Origin: Scilla litardierei
Taxonomy: Eukaryota > Streptophyta > Magnoliopsida > Asparagales > Asparagaceae
Assembly (NCBI GenBank): GCA_030789695.1
Contig: CM061135.1
Location: forward strand, 107,764,301-107,828,300
Direction: 5' to 3'
Length of the DNA: 64,000 nt
The position numbers and the translations under genes are program-made. Positions 1 through 11,176 of this stretch are shown here, in pieces. How positions within the stretch are numbered: the first letter of the stretch is position 1; every line of letters starts with the position of its first letter. The notes under the pieces were generated by a model, which did not search any database, was not told the origin of the DNA, and saw only the letters and a program-made list of their open reading frames with translations.

Positions 1-81
1 TTGTGGAGGCCTTGTAGTAGAGTGCCCTCAAGGAAATTACGATGAAGAAGTTGAATTGTTCGTCGGATAGGTGTAGGCCAT
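1..81 (-). CDS. gag: copia-1 gag, first codons only (runs off left edge)
   Basis: Just inside the primer-binding site of copia-1, on the minus strand, an ATG at 81-79 opens a short reading frame (MAYTYPTNN...). This is where Ty1/copia elements start Gag, the capsid-forming protein. The frame meets a stop after about 14 codons, so either the copy is dead or the true frame differs. The rest of the interior lies left of the window, so no domain can be seen. The call rests on position only. Confidence 0.35.
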
Positions 82-93
82 CTTAACCATGTA

Positions 94-105
94 GCTCTGA
101 TACCA
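94..105 (-). other. primer-binding site of copia-1
   Basis: Read on the minus strand this is TGGTATCAGAGC, the classic primer-binding site of plant Ty1/copia elements, complementary to initiator tRNA-Met. It lies two bases inside the LTR boundary, which fixes the element as minus-strand with its 5' LTR on the right. Confidence 0.93.
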
Positions 106-107
106 AA

Positions 108-1475
108 TGTTGGATCTCCTGGCACACCAAATACACTTGGGGGTGAATAGTGTATATCACGACGATATTGAAAAATTAAAAGTAAATAAAAAATAAGAGT
201 GCGGAAATAAATGAACACAATCCAGAGAATAACAAACACAAACACATATATTTATCTTGGTTCCGATCCTTGTAATCCTACGTCCAGTCCTCTACCCCGT
301 AGAGATTTGAATCCACTAAAACACTTTCTCCCCACAAGTAATCAACATACAAAGATGTCAACACTCCCTGTACATGTTGCGAACTTGTACAATCTCTTCA
401 ACAAAAGATTCACCAAATAAAGTAAAAGAAAGAGTATGAAACAATATCTCTTTAGCCTTGATAATGTTGGAATTATAGCGCAAGGATGGTGATGGAATCT
501 CCAAGGTTCAAGATATGAAATATGGTAGAACAATCTTGGAAATTGGACTTCCTAAAGGGGCAAATTTCTGTAGAGGTTCCCATATGGAAATCTGAAAATC
601 CACACTTTCTAGAGAGAGAAAGAAAACTTAAGAAAAGAGAGAGTGGGTGAATTTTTGTGATTTTTAGGCAGAGGTTCGGGGGTCTATTTATAGCCCAAAA
701 AGTTAGTTTTCGAACGTTGGACAACTGCCTAAATTTTCAAAAACATTTGAGCCGTTTTTCCAAAAAATGGGCGACTGGGCAAAAGTGTTAGTCGACTGAT
801 AGTGCTGCCAGGTAAGAAAATGACTGTTGAAATGACCTTTGACAGGAGATAGTTAATAAACGGCTAGAAACTGTCACAAACGGCTAGAAACTGTCCAAAT
901 CTATTCGTTAACATGTAGTTATAACTTCCATTAATTAAATAAAAATTAATTAATAGAAATCAGTTAAATAACTGCTGATATAACTATTTAAAAAACTGTT
1001 TTGTAGACCAGGAAAACCTATTAGTCGACTCGGAACAAAAATTTGAGAAATTTTCAAAAATTGATCCTTACGATTGGAAAATATATTTTAACCAAAAATT
1101 ATTTTATTTTTCTTAATGAAATAAGAAAAGCTGTATTAGTCGATTAGAGGAAAGTTTTGGTCTGCTAATTTTTTAAGACTTGGATTTTGAGGTTGAATCC
1201 TAAAGAACTTAGATAGAGTATTATCAAGGCTTTGACAATATACAATTATGCAAGAATAAAAAGAAAAATTACATCATCTTTCTCAAGATATTAGAGTTCG
1301 TTGCTTGAGCTTTGTCTTGTGTTTTGATGCTTTATCTTGCAAAGTAACTTGATGTTTGTCATTTGTGAAGAAGTTGAGCTTGATAAACTGCATCCAAATA
1401 GTTAGTATACACACACATATATAAAATGATTGTATCATCAAAAATTTATGGGAAGAAAACTTTATGTTTCCAACA
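108..1475 (-). repeat. 5' LTR of copia-1
   Basis: The LTR is bounded by TGTTGG and CCAACA (TG...CA with 6-bp terminal inverted repeats), 1368 bp, AT-rich. The motif TTAGTCGAY recurs near 789, 1021 and 1138. The boundary at 1475 is confirmed because the next base resumes sequence collinear with A's other LTR near 17695. The 5-bp target copy on the right is GACCG (1476-1480); its partner is outside the window. The insertion lies inside one of A's ACTCGACCGAG palindromes. Confidence 0.88.
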
Positions 1476-1622
1476 GACCGAGCACGAAGGCTACTCGTCC
1501 GAGCGCAACCGCACTCGGTTGAGTAAGCTAAGCGCCCAGATTTTCAGATATCCTCTCATTCTTTTGATATCTTCTATCATTCCAGTTAGCAAATTATTTT
1601 TATCATATTTTTCATGGATAGT
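1476..1622 (+). repeat. element A 5' LTR, fragment between two insertions
   Basis: The fragment aligns closely with 17695-17834 in A's 3' LTR, including the shared phrase GCGCCCAGATTTTCAGA. It is bounded by copia-1 on the left and the solo LTR on the right. Its last five bases, ATAGT (1618-1622), are the target duplication of the solo LTR. Confidence 0.9.
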
Positions 1623-2299
1623 TGTAACGGCCGGTATTTAACAATACGTATTTTGTTCGTATTCCATTTTCTGTTTTGTGATTTTCCGTATCTTGTACGT
1701 ATTCGTCATACCTACGTATTTTTAATCAACTTTATATAATTATATACGTATTTTAATTAGCTATAATTATAAATAAATCTGTTATTATTTGATTTCATTC
1801 AAATTCAAATCCAAAATTTTTAAAATTCAAATGTTTTAAAAATTCAAATCCAAAATTGTTTTCCTTTTATATCCTAATTAAATCACAGCTAATTTAGAAG
1901 TATTCTTCCCTTAATCCCTCTCTATTAATTTTAATTTTAAAACTTTCCTTTTCCTCTTACTCATAATTTCTCCTATTAATGTTTTTACTCAAATACCTTC
2001 CAAAAAATCCAATCTCAAATTTATTTTAAAAACTTTCCTTTGTAAAAACTTCCTAAATTACATAGCTTTAAATCCCTAATTATTAATACGTTTCAAACTT
2101 TCCTATTAACACTTAATAATAATTCTTCACTAATAATAATTATATTAAAACAAATCTTTTATTTAAACTCTTTCTATTTTTAAAACCCTCCTAATTCTTT
2201 CTATTTCTTCCCTAACCCTAAACACCCTAGGGTAACTCACGCACACAGTATCCCTCTCTTCTTCATTTCACAAACCCAACAACCATATTTCTACAACTC

Positions 2300-2305
2300 T
2301 ATAAA
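2300..2305 (+). promoter_or_regulatory. TATA box of solo LTR
   Basis: The sequence is CTCTATAAACCC followed by a long pyrimidine-rich, plant-5'UTR-like stretch (2340-2420). Its place about 680 bp into the LTR suits a U3 promoter. No functional evidence. Confidence 0.45.
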
Positions 2306-2329
2306 CCCTAAGTCTTCCCTACACAAACC

Positions 2330-3105
2330 CTAAAGCAACCTAAGGCCGCACGTCACTCTTCTCCTTCTTCTACTTCTTCTCGTTCTCTTCCTCTCTTCTT
2401 TAAAACCCCAACAAACCCAGGATCTCTCCTCTCCATGTAACCCAACCCCGAAGCTCCGACAGTCTCCGACCTCGTGCTCCGTCGCCTTCAACATGCATCG
2501 CCCCGCCACCGCCAACCTGCACCCGCTCCGTCCAACCCCAAGCCCGCAGGCAACCGCCTGCACCTCCATCGAGCTCCTCCCAACCTCACCGCACTCTTCC
2601 TCTCCCCCGACTTCGTCGCCCAACGCCGCAGTCCTTCCTCTCGCCGCCACTCAGAGCTCCCCACCACCAGCCTAGGCGCAGCTCTGATCTCCACACCGAA
2701 CGGTATCCCCGCTGTGACGCCATCAGCAGCCTCGATAACCCTCTGCCAACACAACGATGCTTCAACCCTTCCCACCACTCTGGCCATCACCTTCCCAACT
2801 CCGAGCATCTCTCCGAGCAACATCGTATCGCCTCCCTCCTCTGCCCTATCGACCTACACCACCGGAAGCAGCTGTCTCCGTTCGTCATCAGTCACAGGAC
2901 CTTCAACCACTTCAAACATCACCCGAGCAACTTCTCCAGGCCCAGCACACCGAGCTTCACGGTGACCACAACTCCGACGTCGACGCCTCTGAGAGGCCAG
3001 CCGTAGCTCACTGCAACGGCTCCAAGCACACAGCCAACCGCCGCCACTCCGACCCCAGGCGCTCAGCTCGCTGCCGCACGTCTGCCAGGCTGCAAAACCA
3101 AACAG
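2330..3105 (+). other. GC-rich transcribed block of solo LTR, no gene
   Basis: Several overlapping frames are open here on both strands, reading proline/alanine/serine-rich strings. This is composition, not coding: the block is the equivalent of the GC-rich part of E's LTRs (32200-33100 and 38300-39150), no known domain shows, and frames overlap on both strands. A possible splice donor CAGGTGAG ends the block at about 3104-3111, so a leader intron is conceivable but unproven. Confidence 0.55.
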
Positions 3106-3431
3106 GTGAGTTACATTTTTGTTAAAACATGAAGAATCAGCATGTTAACCTATTAGGATGATGATTAGTAGTCATTAACCGAAGTTATTTTAGTGTATAA
3201 GTTAGTAAGCTTGCGTTTTGAGTTTTGGATCATGCTCCTGTAGCTGAGCGTTTGGGTCACGTGTTTTATATTCATGTTACTATTAATAATAGAAGTTAGT
3301 ATATGATATTGGTTGCTTTATCAGCATGTCAAATTGAGGTGTCTGTATGTCCGTAGGAATGGGTAAATCATCATTATTATCAACAGTGAGTTTTTTTAAA
3401 TAAAGTTACTTTAGGTTAATAATATAATGTA

Positions 3432-3608
3432 TGTTAGAAGATTATGGAGAGAAGTAACCATGGCCACTAGCCATGGTGATTTATTTATAAAATTATATGG
3501 GTATTCCAAAAGCCTTTGAGCATACCAAAGGTCTCCACCATATTAAGAGTGGTGGAGTAATGGGGGGATAAATGGTGGGGAGGCCAAAAGCCTCATCCAC
3601 TCACAACA
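3432..3608 (-). repeat. copia-2 3' LTR
   Basis: 177 bp, TGTTAGAAG...CACAACA. It is nearly identical to 9990-10163, with an extra GTG in AGTGGTGGAG. Such short LTRs are at the small end for plant copia elements. Confidence 0.95.
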
Positions 3609-3621
3609 CTCCCCCTTATCC
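3609..3621 (-). other. polypurine tract of copia-2
   Basis: On the minus strand GGATAAGGGGGAG directly abuts the 3' LTR. This is the expected primer for plus-strand DNA synthesis. Confidence 0.85.
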
Positions 3622-3794
3622 ATCCATTACTTTGGTCTTAGCGTATAAGGCTAAAGGGGATGGATACTTCTGGATCCTGAGTAATCATGTTTGCCTCGTT
3701 AAAACCTTAGCTGCAGAAAATCCAGTGGGAAAAACCAACAGCTTAAGGGAAAAGAGTTCAACACACAGGTTACTCCCCCTCATCCGTACAAGCT

Positions 3795-4938
3795 TTAGGC
3801 TTGTAGGTCTTTCAGTTGTCTCATACCGACCCCTTTTGCAAGTTTTACAAAAATACATTTTGGTAAAGATTTGGTAAAAAGATCAACTAAGTTATTGTAG
3901 GACTGGATCTGCTGAACTTCAATCTGCTTGTCCTCCTTTAGCTCGTGTGTCCAGAAAAACTTGGGAGATATGTGCTTCGTCCTGTCGCCCTTGATGTAGC
4001 CCTTTTGAAGTTGAGTAATGCACGCAGCGTTGTCTTCAAAAAGGACAGTAGCCTCCAAATCACCGGTCTTCAGGCCAGTGGATTGAAGAATGTGGTGGAC
4101 GACGGATCGGAGCCAATAACACTCTTTGCTTGCTTCATGGATCGTAATGAGCTCTGAATGGTTGGATGACGTAGCTGTTGTGGTTTGCTTTACCGATCTC
4201 CAGGAGATAGCAGTACCTCCGTAGGTAAACACAAAACCAGTCTGGGATTTTGCCGTGTGCGGATCTGAGAGATAACCTGCATCAGCATAACCAAATAATT
4301 GGGGGGAGGCACCTCTCTGGTAGTAAAGTCCCGATCTATTGAACCCTGGAGGTATCGCAGAAGATGCTTTACTCTGTTCCAGTGGCGCTTTGTAGGCGCT
4401 GCACTGTGTCTGTCTAGGAGATTAACTGTAAACGCTATATCGGGACGCGTACAGTTAGCCAGATATAGAAGTGCTCCAATGGCACTGAGGTAGGGTACTT
4501 CAGGACCCAGTATCTCCTTCCCCTCTTCCAGAGGCCGGAAGGGGTCCTTATGTATATCTAGTGATCTTACGACCATATGGGTACATAAAGGATGACATTT
4601 ATCCATATGAAACTTACGTAGAAGTTTCTTTGTATAATTAGATTGGTGTAATAGGATTCCACCTCTTAGGTGTTCAATCTGTAAGCCAAGACAATACTTT
4701 GTTTTGCCTAGGTCTTTCATTTCAAAAGTATGTTTAAGGCTTTCAACATATACTACTATGATGACGAATCATGTTCCCGTTCTCTTATAAAGATGCACGG
4801 GCAGACTTCATTATTCGTGAATCCTTGCTGTGCAAGGAAATCACTAAGTCTGTTATACCATATCTTGCCCGATTGCTTTAGACCATATAATGATTTATGC
4901 AGCCTTACAGAGAATACGTCCCGAGGTATCTCTTTCAT
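3795..4938 (-). pseudogene. pol: copia-2 reverse transcriptase (C-part) and RNase H
   Basis: Copies element RNA into DNA and degrades the RNA strand. Minus-strand frames give the copia RT blocks YGLKQSGKIWYNRL (near 4890), MKDLGKTKYCLGL (near 4700), then RNase H with AISWRSVKQTT, SSNHSELI and the KHISPKFFW block near 3980. The catalytic YVDD box is not intact: the frame runs FVIIVVYVE straight into SLKHTFEMKDLG near 4720-4770, so the two Asp and roughly 15-20 following residues are gone. Frameshifts lie near 4245 and 4760. Confidence 0.88.
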
Positions 4939-4939
4939 C

Positions 4940-5353
4940 TCTGGGGTAGTTTAAACCCATCAGGAAGTCTCATATAGATATTTTTATCTATATCGCCATA
5001 TAGATATGCAGTCACAACGTCCATGAGCTGCATTTCTAGGCTTTCCAGAGAGTTTGGCTTATTAAAAATCAGAATGTGATCGAATCCATGACCGAGGAAA
5101 TAAGGAGGGGAGAAGTAGCTGGTCTGAGCTCAGCATACTGTGGAGGGATAATCTTATTATCTCCAGAAGTCTTCCTCTTTCGAGGAACTTTATCTTTTGA
5201 ACCTGGTGGGCGTCTTCTTTTCAATTGAGGTACAACCAATTCTGCTGCTGGTGGATTGCATCCATCTATGGGGATGTCAATCCTAGCTGGCGTATTAGCA
5301 GCAGGGATGTGTGAACGGACAATCTTCTGGTTGTCCGTGAACTTATCCGACAA
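4940..5353 (-). pseudogene. pol: copia-2 integrase-RT linker and remnant of RT N-part
   Basis: A basic linker (KRRRPPGSKDKVPRKRK) lies at 5069-5353. After a frame change the MDVVTAYLYGD block (about 5000-5030) carries the first RT catalytic Asp. The fingers region normally between them (the conserved KARLVAQG stretch) is missing, so a second deletion is inferred here. Confidence 0.75.
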
Positions 5354-5482
5354 AAGATGTACTGTATTCTGAATGTGAAGGATCTTCAGGATCTCATCTT
5401 CACACAGATTAGTACGCGAATCATATAGGGATAAAGACTTCTGGTCCCAACTAATGGTCTCAGTAGCTTCAGGCTTCTTAGA

Positions 5483-6393
5483 CTATGTGCCTAGTTTAGG
5501 AAAAATTTTCTCATCAAATTCACAGTCAGCGAAACGTGCCTTGAATGCGTCCCCCGTTAGGGGTTCAAGGTATCTGATAATAGAGGGCGAATCAAACCCA
5601 ATATATATACCTAGACGACGCTGAGGACCCATTTTGGTCCTCTGAGGTGGTGCTATTGGGACATATACCGCACAACCAAACACTCTCAAATGAGAGATAT
5701 TTGGAGGTGTGCCATATGCAAGTTGCATCGGGGATAATGTATGACCTCCAGATGGTCTTATCCTAATAAGTGATGCTGCATGTAATATAGCATGCCCCAA
5801 GCATCCACCGGCAACTGGGATTGCATAAGCAATGGACGTGCAATCCATTGGAGTCTCTTTATAAGGGACTCAGCTAATCCATTCTGGGTGTGAACATGTG
5901 CTACAGGATGTTCAACTTCAATACCCGTTGCCTGGCAATAGTCTTCGAAGACTTGTAAAGTAAATTCACCCGCATTATCAAGACATAGTTTCTTGATATG
6001 GTTATCGGGGAAATGAGCACGCAACCTTATTATTTGTGCCAATAGCTTTGGAAAAGCTAGGTTGCGGGTGGACAAGAGGCACACATAAGACCATTTGGTT
6101 GATGCATCAATTAGTACCATGAAGTACCGACATGGGCCACTTGCAGGGTGAATAGGCCCGTAAATGTCACCATGGATTCTCTCAATGAAGCCTGGAGACT
6201 CTAAGCCCACTTTCAGGAGGGAGGGTTTTGTTATAAGTTTTCCCTTGAAACAAGGGGGACAAGGAAATTCACCCTTATGAAGAATTTTCAGGTTCTTCAA
6301 TTTATGTCCACGGGATTCAGTGATGATGCATCACATCATTGCTGATCCAGGGTGACTAAGTCTATTATGCCAGAGTTGGAACTCTGGCAGTGA
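5483..6393 (-). pseudogene. pol: copia-2 integrase
   Basis: Inserts the DNA copy into the genome. Reading leftward: the zinc-binding GAG-pre-integrase (LWHNRLSHPG near 6370, CPPC near 6285), then the D,D,E core with HGDIYGPI, CLDNAGEF and NGLAESLIKRL, so all three acidic residues are present. The copia C-terminal block GFDSPSIIRYLEP is near 5590. A stop lies after HPGSAMM near 6335, and a frame change lies near 5800. The core itself is the best-preserved part of this element. Confidence 0.88.
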
Positions 6394-6798
6394 TTAGCAC
6401 GTCTGGTGCTCAGTCATATTGGCTTCTATTGGTTGAATGTATGTATGGTAGAGACCCGACGGGAGTCCCTTGAATCGCTCGCAGATGATCTTCTGGTCAT
6501 CTTTTTGACGAGTTACATACAGATATTCAACATTATTTTCATCTCTGGTTTCTAAGTGATATCCGTTTAAACGGAATTCCTTGAAACTTACGAGATTCCT
6601 ATTTGATTTAGGAGAGAATAATGCATTTTTTATTTGAAGTCTTGTGTTATTTGGGAGCAATATAATTGCTTCACCAGATCCTTCGATTATTTGGGACAGT
6701 CCTGAAATTGTGATAATAGGACCGTTATATTTATTTATGCTATTAAAATAACAATGTTCGCGAAGGATTGTGTGCGTCGAGGCACTGTCCACTAGCAC
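6394..6798 (-). pseudogene. pol: copia-2 protease region
   Basis: Processes the polyprotein. The frame opens MLVDSASTHTILRE. The active-site triad is D-S-A instead of the usual D-[ST]-G, a variant I recall from some plant copia elements; the residue order and the following THTIL support the assignment. It then reads into the linker before integrase, with a stop at 6394. Confidence 0.78.
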
Positions 6799-6937
6799 TC
6801 ATACTTCATCTATATATGAAAAAAACGAAATTTTATTTGAGTAAAATTTAGACGACATTCAAAAATAAAAGTGTGTACTAAAGCAAATAAAAGATGAAGA
6901 TACATCGAATTTTAAATGCATAGATAAAGGATGAAGC

Positions 6938-7948
6938 TTAATCGAGCAGGTCATCGTTATCGAAGTCTTTTGCAGTAAACATCGTTGGCGGCTGAACAAC
7001 CGCCAAGTTTGTTTCAGGTAGAGACTTCTGGCTCGCCTGATATAGATCTTGGAGGTGGCGAGGAGAGCGGCAGTTTCTGGACCAATGGCCAGTCATGCCG
7101 CATCTATGGCATTTATCCTCCAATTCTTCTTAGGAAGTGACACTTGGTCGTTGTTCTTTCGCTTCCATGTGAAGTTTCGCTCTCCCTTATTGCTTTTGTT
7201 TGTCTGGGCTGCTACACCTCTTGGTTGCTTCATTACAGCTTTCCCTTTGTTATTTTTAGCCTTGTTATTGTTTTTCCACTTCTGGGGAGAAACGTGGTGG
7301 GCTTCAGGGATAGGGGCAGTGCCAGTTGGACGTAAATTATGAGTGGCGAGCAGTAAGTCTCGATTATGCTCTGCCCCAAGTAGGCATGAGATCAGATCAA
7401 AGAGTTTCATGAAGTTGCGTTCACGATACTGTTGCATGAGGATTGCATCTTTCTCGTGAAACGAGGTAAATGTCTTTTCCAACATGCGTTGTTCTGTCCC
7501 TTCTTCACCACACAACTTCAAGCGTGAGGTGATGTTATGAAGTGCAAAATTATACTCAGCGACAGACTTATAGTCCTGAAGTCTGAGGTTTTCCCACTCA
7601 TAACTGGCACGCGGTAATATTACATCAATTTGATGTTTATACCGTGCTTCCAGCGCTGTCCACAGCTCCATTGTCCTCTACCGTTAGGTATTCGGCCTTT
7701 AAGGTCCGATCTATATGTTTCCTAATGTAGATTATTGCTTTCGCCTTATCCACATCGGAGACAGTGGTAGGAGTGCTACTGCTAGATATAGCAGAAGCAT
7801 CGGCCATTGCTGGGGCCGATGAAGGAGCCAAAATGGAGCCGAGGAGGGCCATCGAACGCAAGTGGAACTTCATGTCCACTCGCCAACTCAGGTAATTTTT
7901 CCCTGCAGAATCTAGGACCTCGAAATCGACGCTTGCCAATTTTTCCAT
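6938..7948 (-). pseudogene. gag: copia-2 gag with zinc knuckle, frameshifted
   Basis: Capsid protein. The ATG at 7948 opens MEKLASVDFEVLD and GKNYLSWRVDMKFHL, the start typical of copia Gag. The frame shifts near 7670 into the conserved core (MELWTALEARYKHQ, EYNFALHNI) and again near 7110 into a CCHC knuckle CHRCGMTGHWSRNC that binds nucleic acid. The start is chosen because it gives the conserved N-terminus. Two frameshifts make it inactive as it stands. Confidence 0.87.
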
Positions 7949-8597
7949 TTATCTACGCAATTTAAAATAAGCATGAATTAATTAAAATTGAAATTCACGC
8001 ATAAATAATAAAATAAGTAAAATGTGGGGATCGGCCAGATACCCAAAAATGTACAAAATGCAAAGTCCGAATATACAGTCCATAAAGAAAAGAAAAATAC
8101 AACTTAGAAACCCAGAATGAGTCCCTATATTTTCCAATTTATGCCTCCGTCTTCATTTGTCGGTACACCGGTCTTTGGCATAAATACATATAATCCTCAC
8201 TTACAAATTCTCTCAAAAAGAAAATAAAATTGCAAGGAATATAAAGGGTATCAAATTGGCCGATTCCAAAAATCACATTTTAGCTTATATAAACATCCAC
8301 GCAGTTTATAAATGCGACATGCACAAAATAAACAACAACGCATGTATATAACACATGCATATATAATATGGAAAAATAAACTATAAAATATAATAATCTC
8401 TCGGACCACGGGGAGACGTCATACACCGTTAGGTTAGTTTACTAACGGCAGAGCGGTCGTAAGATCCTTAAGATAATTATATTTTGAAAAAAATCCTAAT
8501 ATTCCATAAATTAATAGTAATGCAATAGTGTTATAATTTTCGCAATATGACGCGACAAGCTCATAACAAAGAATTAAAATAAATTAATAATTTGAAT

Positions 8598-8911
8598 GGG
8601 GCTGCAGGCCCATAAATATTAATCATTGTAATATTTTATTTATATTTGGGCTGCAGGCCCATTTGCCAAAAATTAACAAATTAATTATTGCAATAGAATT
8701 TACTTGGCTTCTGGCCCTAATAAGTCAAATTAAAATATTGTTAACATTTGGGCTACAGGCCCAGTGTCAAAATTTTAATTAACACATTAAAGATTGCAAA
8801 AGGAATTACCGGGCTTCAGGCCCGTTTTTGGTAGGAAAAAATAATTATTAAGTAAATGGGGCTGCAGGCCCATAGAATCTATTAACAAGGTTACAAATGG
8901 GCTGCAGGCCC
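8598..8911. repeat. array of seven GGGCTGCAGGCCC palindromes
   Basis: Near-perfect palindromes occur at 8598-8611, 8648-8660, 8705-8716, 8750-8762, 8811-8823, 8858-8871 and 8899-8911. The core is GGGCTNCAGGCCC and the flanks are AT-rich and unlike each other. Spacing is about 40-60 bp. Each would fold into a short hairpin in the leader RNA. Confidence 0.9.
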
Positions 8912-9096
8912 AAAAACAAGGCTATCTAATTTATTAAGTAAATAGAGCCTTTAACCCCATTTTGGGCTGTGGAATGCCAAAAACCCCCAAACCAAAGGAT
9001 GACCCCTCAACTTCCAAAAAATACCCTAGCCCCTGTCAAACCCCACTCCACTGCCCCTCTGTTTCAGTGAATGGCGCAGGCGGACAGAGGTCCCCC

Positions 9097-9612
9097 CACC
9101 TGGGGGGTCGGCACCGGAGGAGGCCCCCCCCCAACTGGGGGGCGTCAATGAGAAAGACAGCTCCCCCGCCTGGAGGGGATTTGCGCCGAAGGAGGGCCCC
9201 CCCCCCGACTGGGGGGCGGCGACGGTGAAGGCCCCCCCATCTGGGGGGCACAGGTCGGAAACCCCCCCGCCTGGGGGGCGGTGTCGGAAGGGCCCCCCCG
9301 TCTGGGGGGGGATCACCGTAGGAACCCCCCGTCTGGGGGGGTCGGTGCCGGGGAAAAGAAGACCCCCCCTTGGGGGGGGGGGCGGCGTCGGAATGGCCAC
9401 CCCATGTCTGGGGGGTGGTGGATAGAAGACCCCCCTGCTTGGGGGGGGGGGGGGGGGGGGGGGGGGGCGGCGCCGGAATATGCCCCCCTCCCCCCCGCCT
9501 GGGGGGCGGCGATCGGGAGACCCCCCTTTGGGGGGGTGATGGGGGCAAAACCCCCACCTTCGGTGGGGGGGGGGGGGGGGGGGCGTAAGAACCCCCCCTT
9601 ACGCAGGGGGGC
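9097..9612. repeat. GC-rich minisatellite of C-run/G-run hairpins
   Basis: About 15 degenerate units of roughly 30 bp, each pairing a run of 5-8 C with a run of 5-8 G across a short centre (CCCCCCNNCTGGGGGG), separated by GGCGNCGNCGGAA-like spacers. Some G runs reach about 20 bp. All the ORFs here, in several frames and on both strands, are by-products of the repeat. Confidence 0.9.
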
Positions 9613-9621
9613 TGTTTGCTG

Positions 9622-9623
<2 letters not shown>

Positions 9624-9652
<29 letters not shown>
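9624..9652. repeat. (TTA)n microsatellite
   Basis: About nine TTA units right after the GC-rich array. Confidence 0.9.
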
Positions 9653-9977
9653 TACTTAATCTTATCAATATTTGGCATTGTAAATAGCAGATTTGATACA
9701 ATCCTAAAATAGGTTGTGAAAAATCATAGCTAAATCAAATTTTGTTTGCAGCTATCTACGGGATCGACGGATATTACCTCTACATTAAAAATCTAGGGAC
9801 GATCGAAAAATGAGAAGATCCGTAGAGAGAAAATTCCACGCTCCGAATACGCACTAGAGTAACTCCGCAACGTACAGCCGCAACCAGAGATTCCTTCGCG
9901 CGTCACAAATTAGGAGAGTGTAACAAATTTGGGGATGAATTTTTGAGGGGATCAAAACTCAAAATAGAAGAGCGTAA

Positions 9978-9989
9978 GTGCTGATAACG
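9978..9989 (-). other. primer-binding region of copia-2
   Basis: On the minus strand ACGTTATCAGCAC directly follows the 5' LTR. This differs from the common TGGTATCAGAGC but contains the same TATCAG core and matches a form I recall from other plant copia elements. tRNA identity not determined. Confidence 0.6.
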
Positions 9990-10163
9990 TGTTAGAAGAT
10001 TATGGAGAGAAGTAACCATGGCCACTAGCCATGGTGATTTATTTATAAAATTATATGGGTATTCCAAAAGCCTTTGAGCATACCAAAGGTCTCCACCACA
10101 TTAAGAGTGGAGTAATGGGGGGATAAATGGTGGGGAGGCCAAAGGCCTCCTCCACTCACAACA
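9990..10163 (-). repeat. copia-2 5' LTR
   Basis: 174 bp, the partner of 3432-3608. Position is fixed by target copy ATGTA at 10164-10168. Confidence 0.95.
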
Positions 10164-11176
10164 ATGTAAAGTTTTGTAAAATAAGTAATTATGAATTTCA
10201 GTAACCATGCAAACACTCAGTACTTTTAATAAACTAAGGATTATTATAATAGAAATAATGCCAATTCATATTAGTGTCATGAATGAAGATAATAATATAT
10301 TAGTTGTACTTTTATCCAGTAGTTTACAGACTAAGTACTTGGCGTTATGAGAGTTAGGGTAAATAATATTCTAATTAATTAAATCCCTTAGTCTGAAGTT
10401 TTGATCTAATGACACAGAAACGTCCGTGCCGCTCATACGAACTCACGACACCAAAATCGTCAAGAACAGGCAAGTGCACTTTTTTTTTCATAACCTCTGC
10501 AGTTGATCGTTTAAATTGAGATATTCTGTTTTGCAAGTGTACTTTCTTACCGATGTTTTTGGTTGTTTTAAATTGGGTTATTCTGATATACGAGTGTGCA
10601 TTTTTACATATTTTAAAATGTGGTTTCATGTAGTCGTGACAACTAACTTCATGGGATTACTTCTGTGTTTTGTGAGATAAATATCTGTGTGTGGGTGTGT
10701 GTGTGGACCCTTTAATTAAATCAGATTGATGAGATCAAAAACTGTGTGTGTGTGGGGACACCTTAATAAATGCCTTGTAAATTGCAAAAGACACAACATA
10801 GACTTGCTGGCCGGTTGGCTACACACAAACTTGTTGGCCGGTTTGGAAAATCATAGACATGTGGCCTGTTTGGCAAATCATAGAACAAATGGCCTGTTTG
10901 GCTACTCTGGCTTATGCCAGCACTATAACTCCTGATGGCTCGGTAAGACGTATCTGGCTCGTAGTCCAGACAAGTACTCTTGGGGTTGGGTTGGGTTCCC
11001 GGGCACTAGCCGATAGTAAACGGGTCGCCTTCGGGGGCACTTGAAGGTGGATTCACTTATTAGCCGTCTAACATGGGGACCTTAGTCACGAACTTGCACA
11101 CACTATCGAATTGATTGAAATGGATATACAAACATGTTAACATATAAAACTGATACAGCTTTTCTTTATTTAGTCT

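Larger units (their letters stand above)
7949..9977 (-). other. copia-2 5' leader, 2 kb, no gene
   Basis: Sequence between primer site and gag. It holds two unlike arrays of hairpins (8598-8911 and 9097-9612), a TTA microsatellite, and AT-rich filler. A leader of about 2 kb is long for a copia element with 175-bp LTRs. No ORF here shows a known domain. Confidence 0.8.
3432..10163 (-). mobile_element. copia-2: full-length but dead Ty1/copia element
   Basis: This minus-strand element has 177- and 174-bp LTRs (TGTTAGAAG...CACAACA) and target duplication ATGTA at 3427-3431 and 10164-10168. Reading right to left: primer site, a 2-kb leader full of hairpins, gag, protease, integrase, reverse transcriptase, RNase H, polypurine tract. 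Integrase before RT is the copia order. The LTRs differ by three substitutions and one 3-bp indel, so insertion is recent, yet the coding region has frameshifts and lacks essential RT parts. Confidence 0.95.

Noticed and set aside
2474..3125. Pro/Ala/Ser-rich ORFs up to 163 codons on both strands
   Set aside because: They overlap in several frames within the GC-rich part of a solo LTR, with no domain; equivalent blocks in E's LTRs behave the same.
9026..9712. Long Gly/Pro-rich ORFs (up to 173 codons) on both strands
   Set aside because: By-products of the C-run/G-run minisatellite; all frames are open for compositional reasons.
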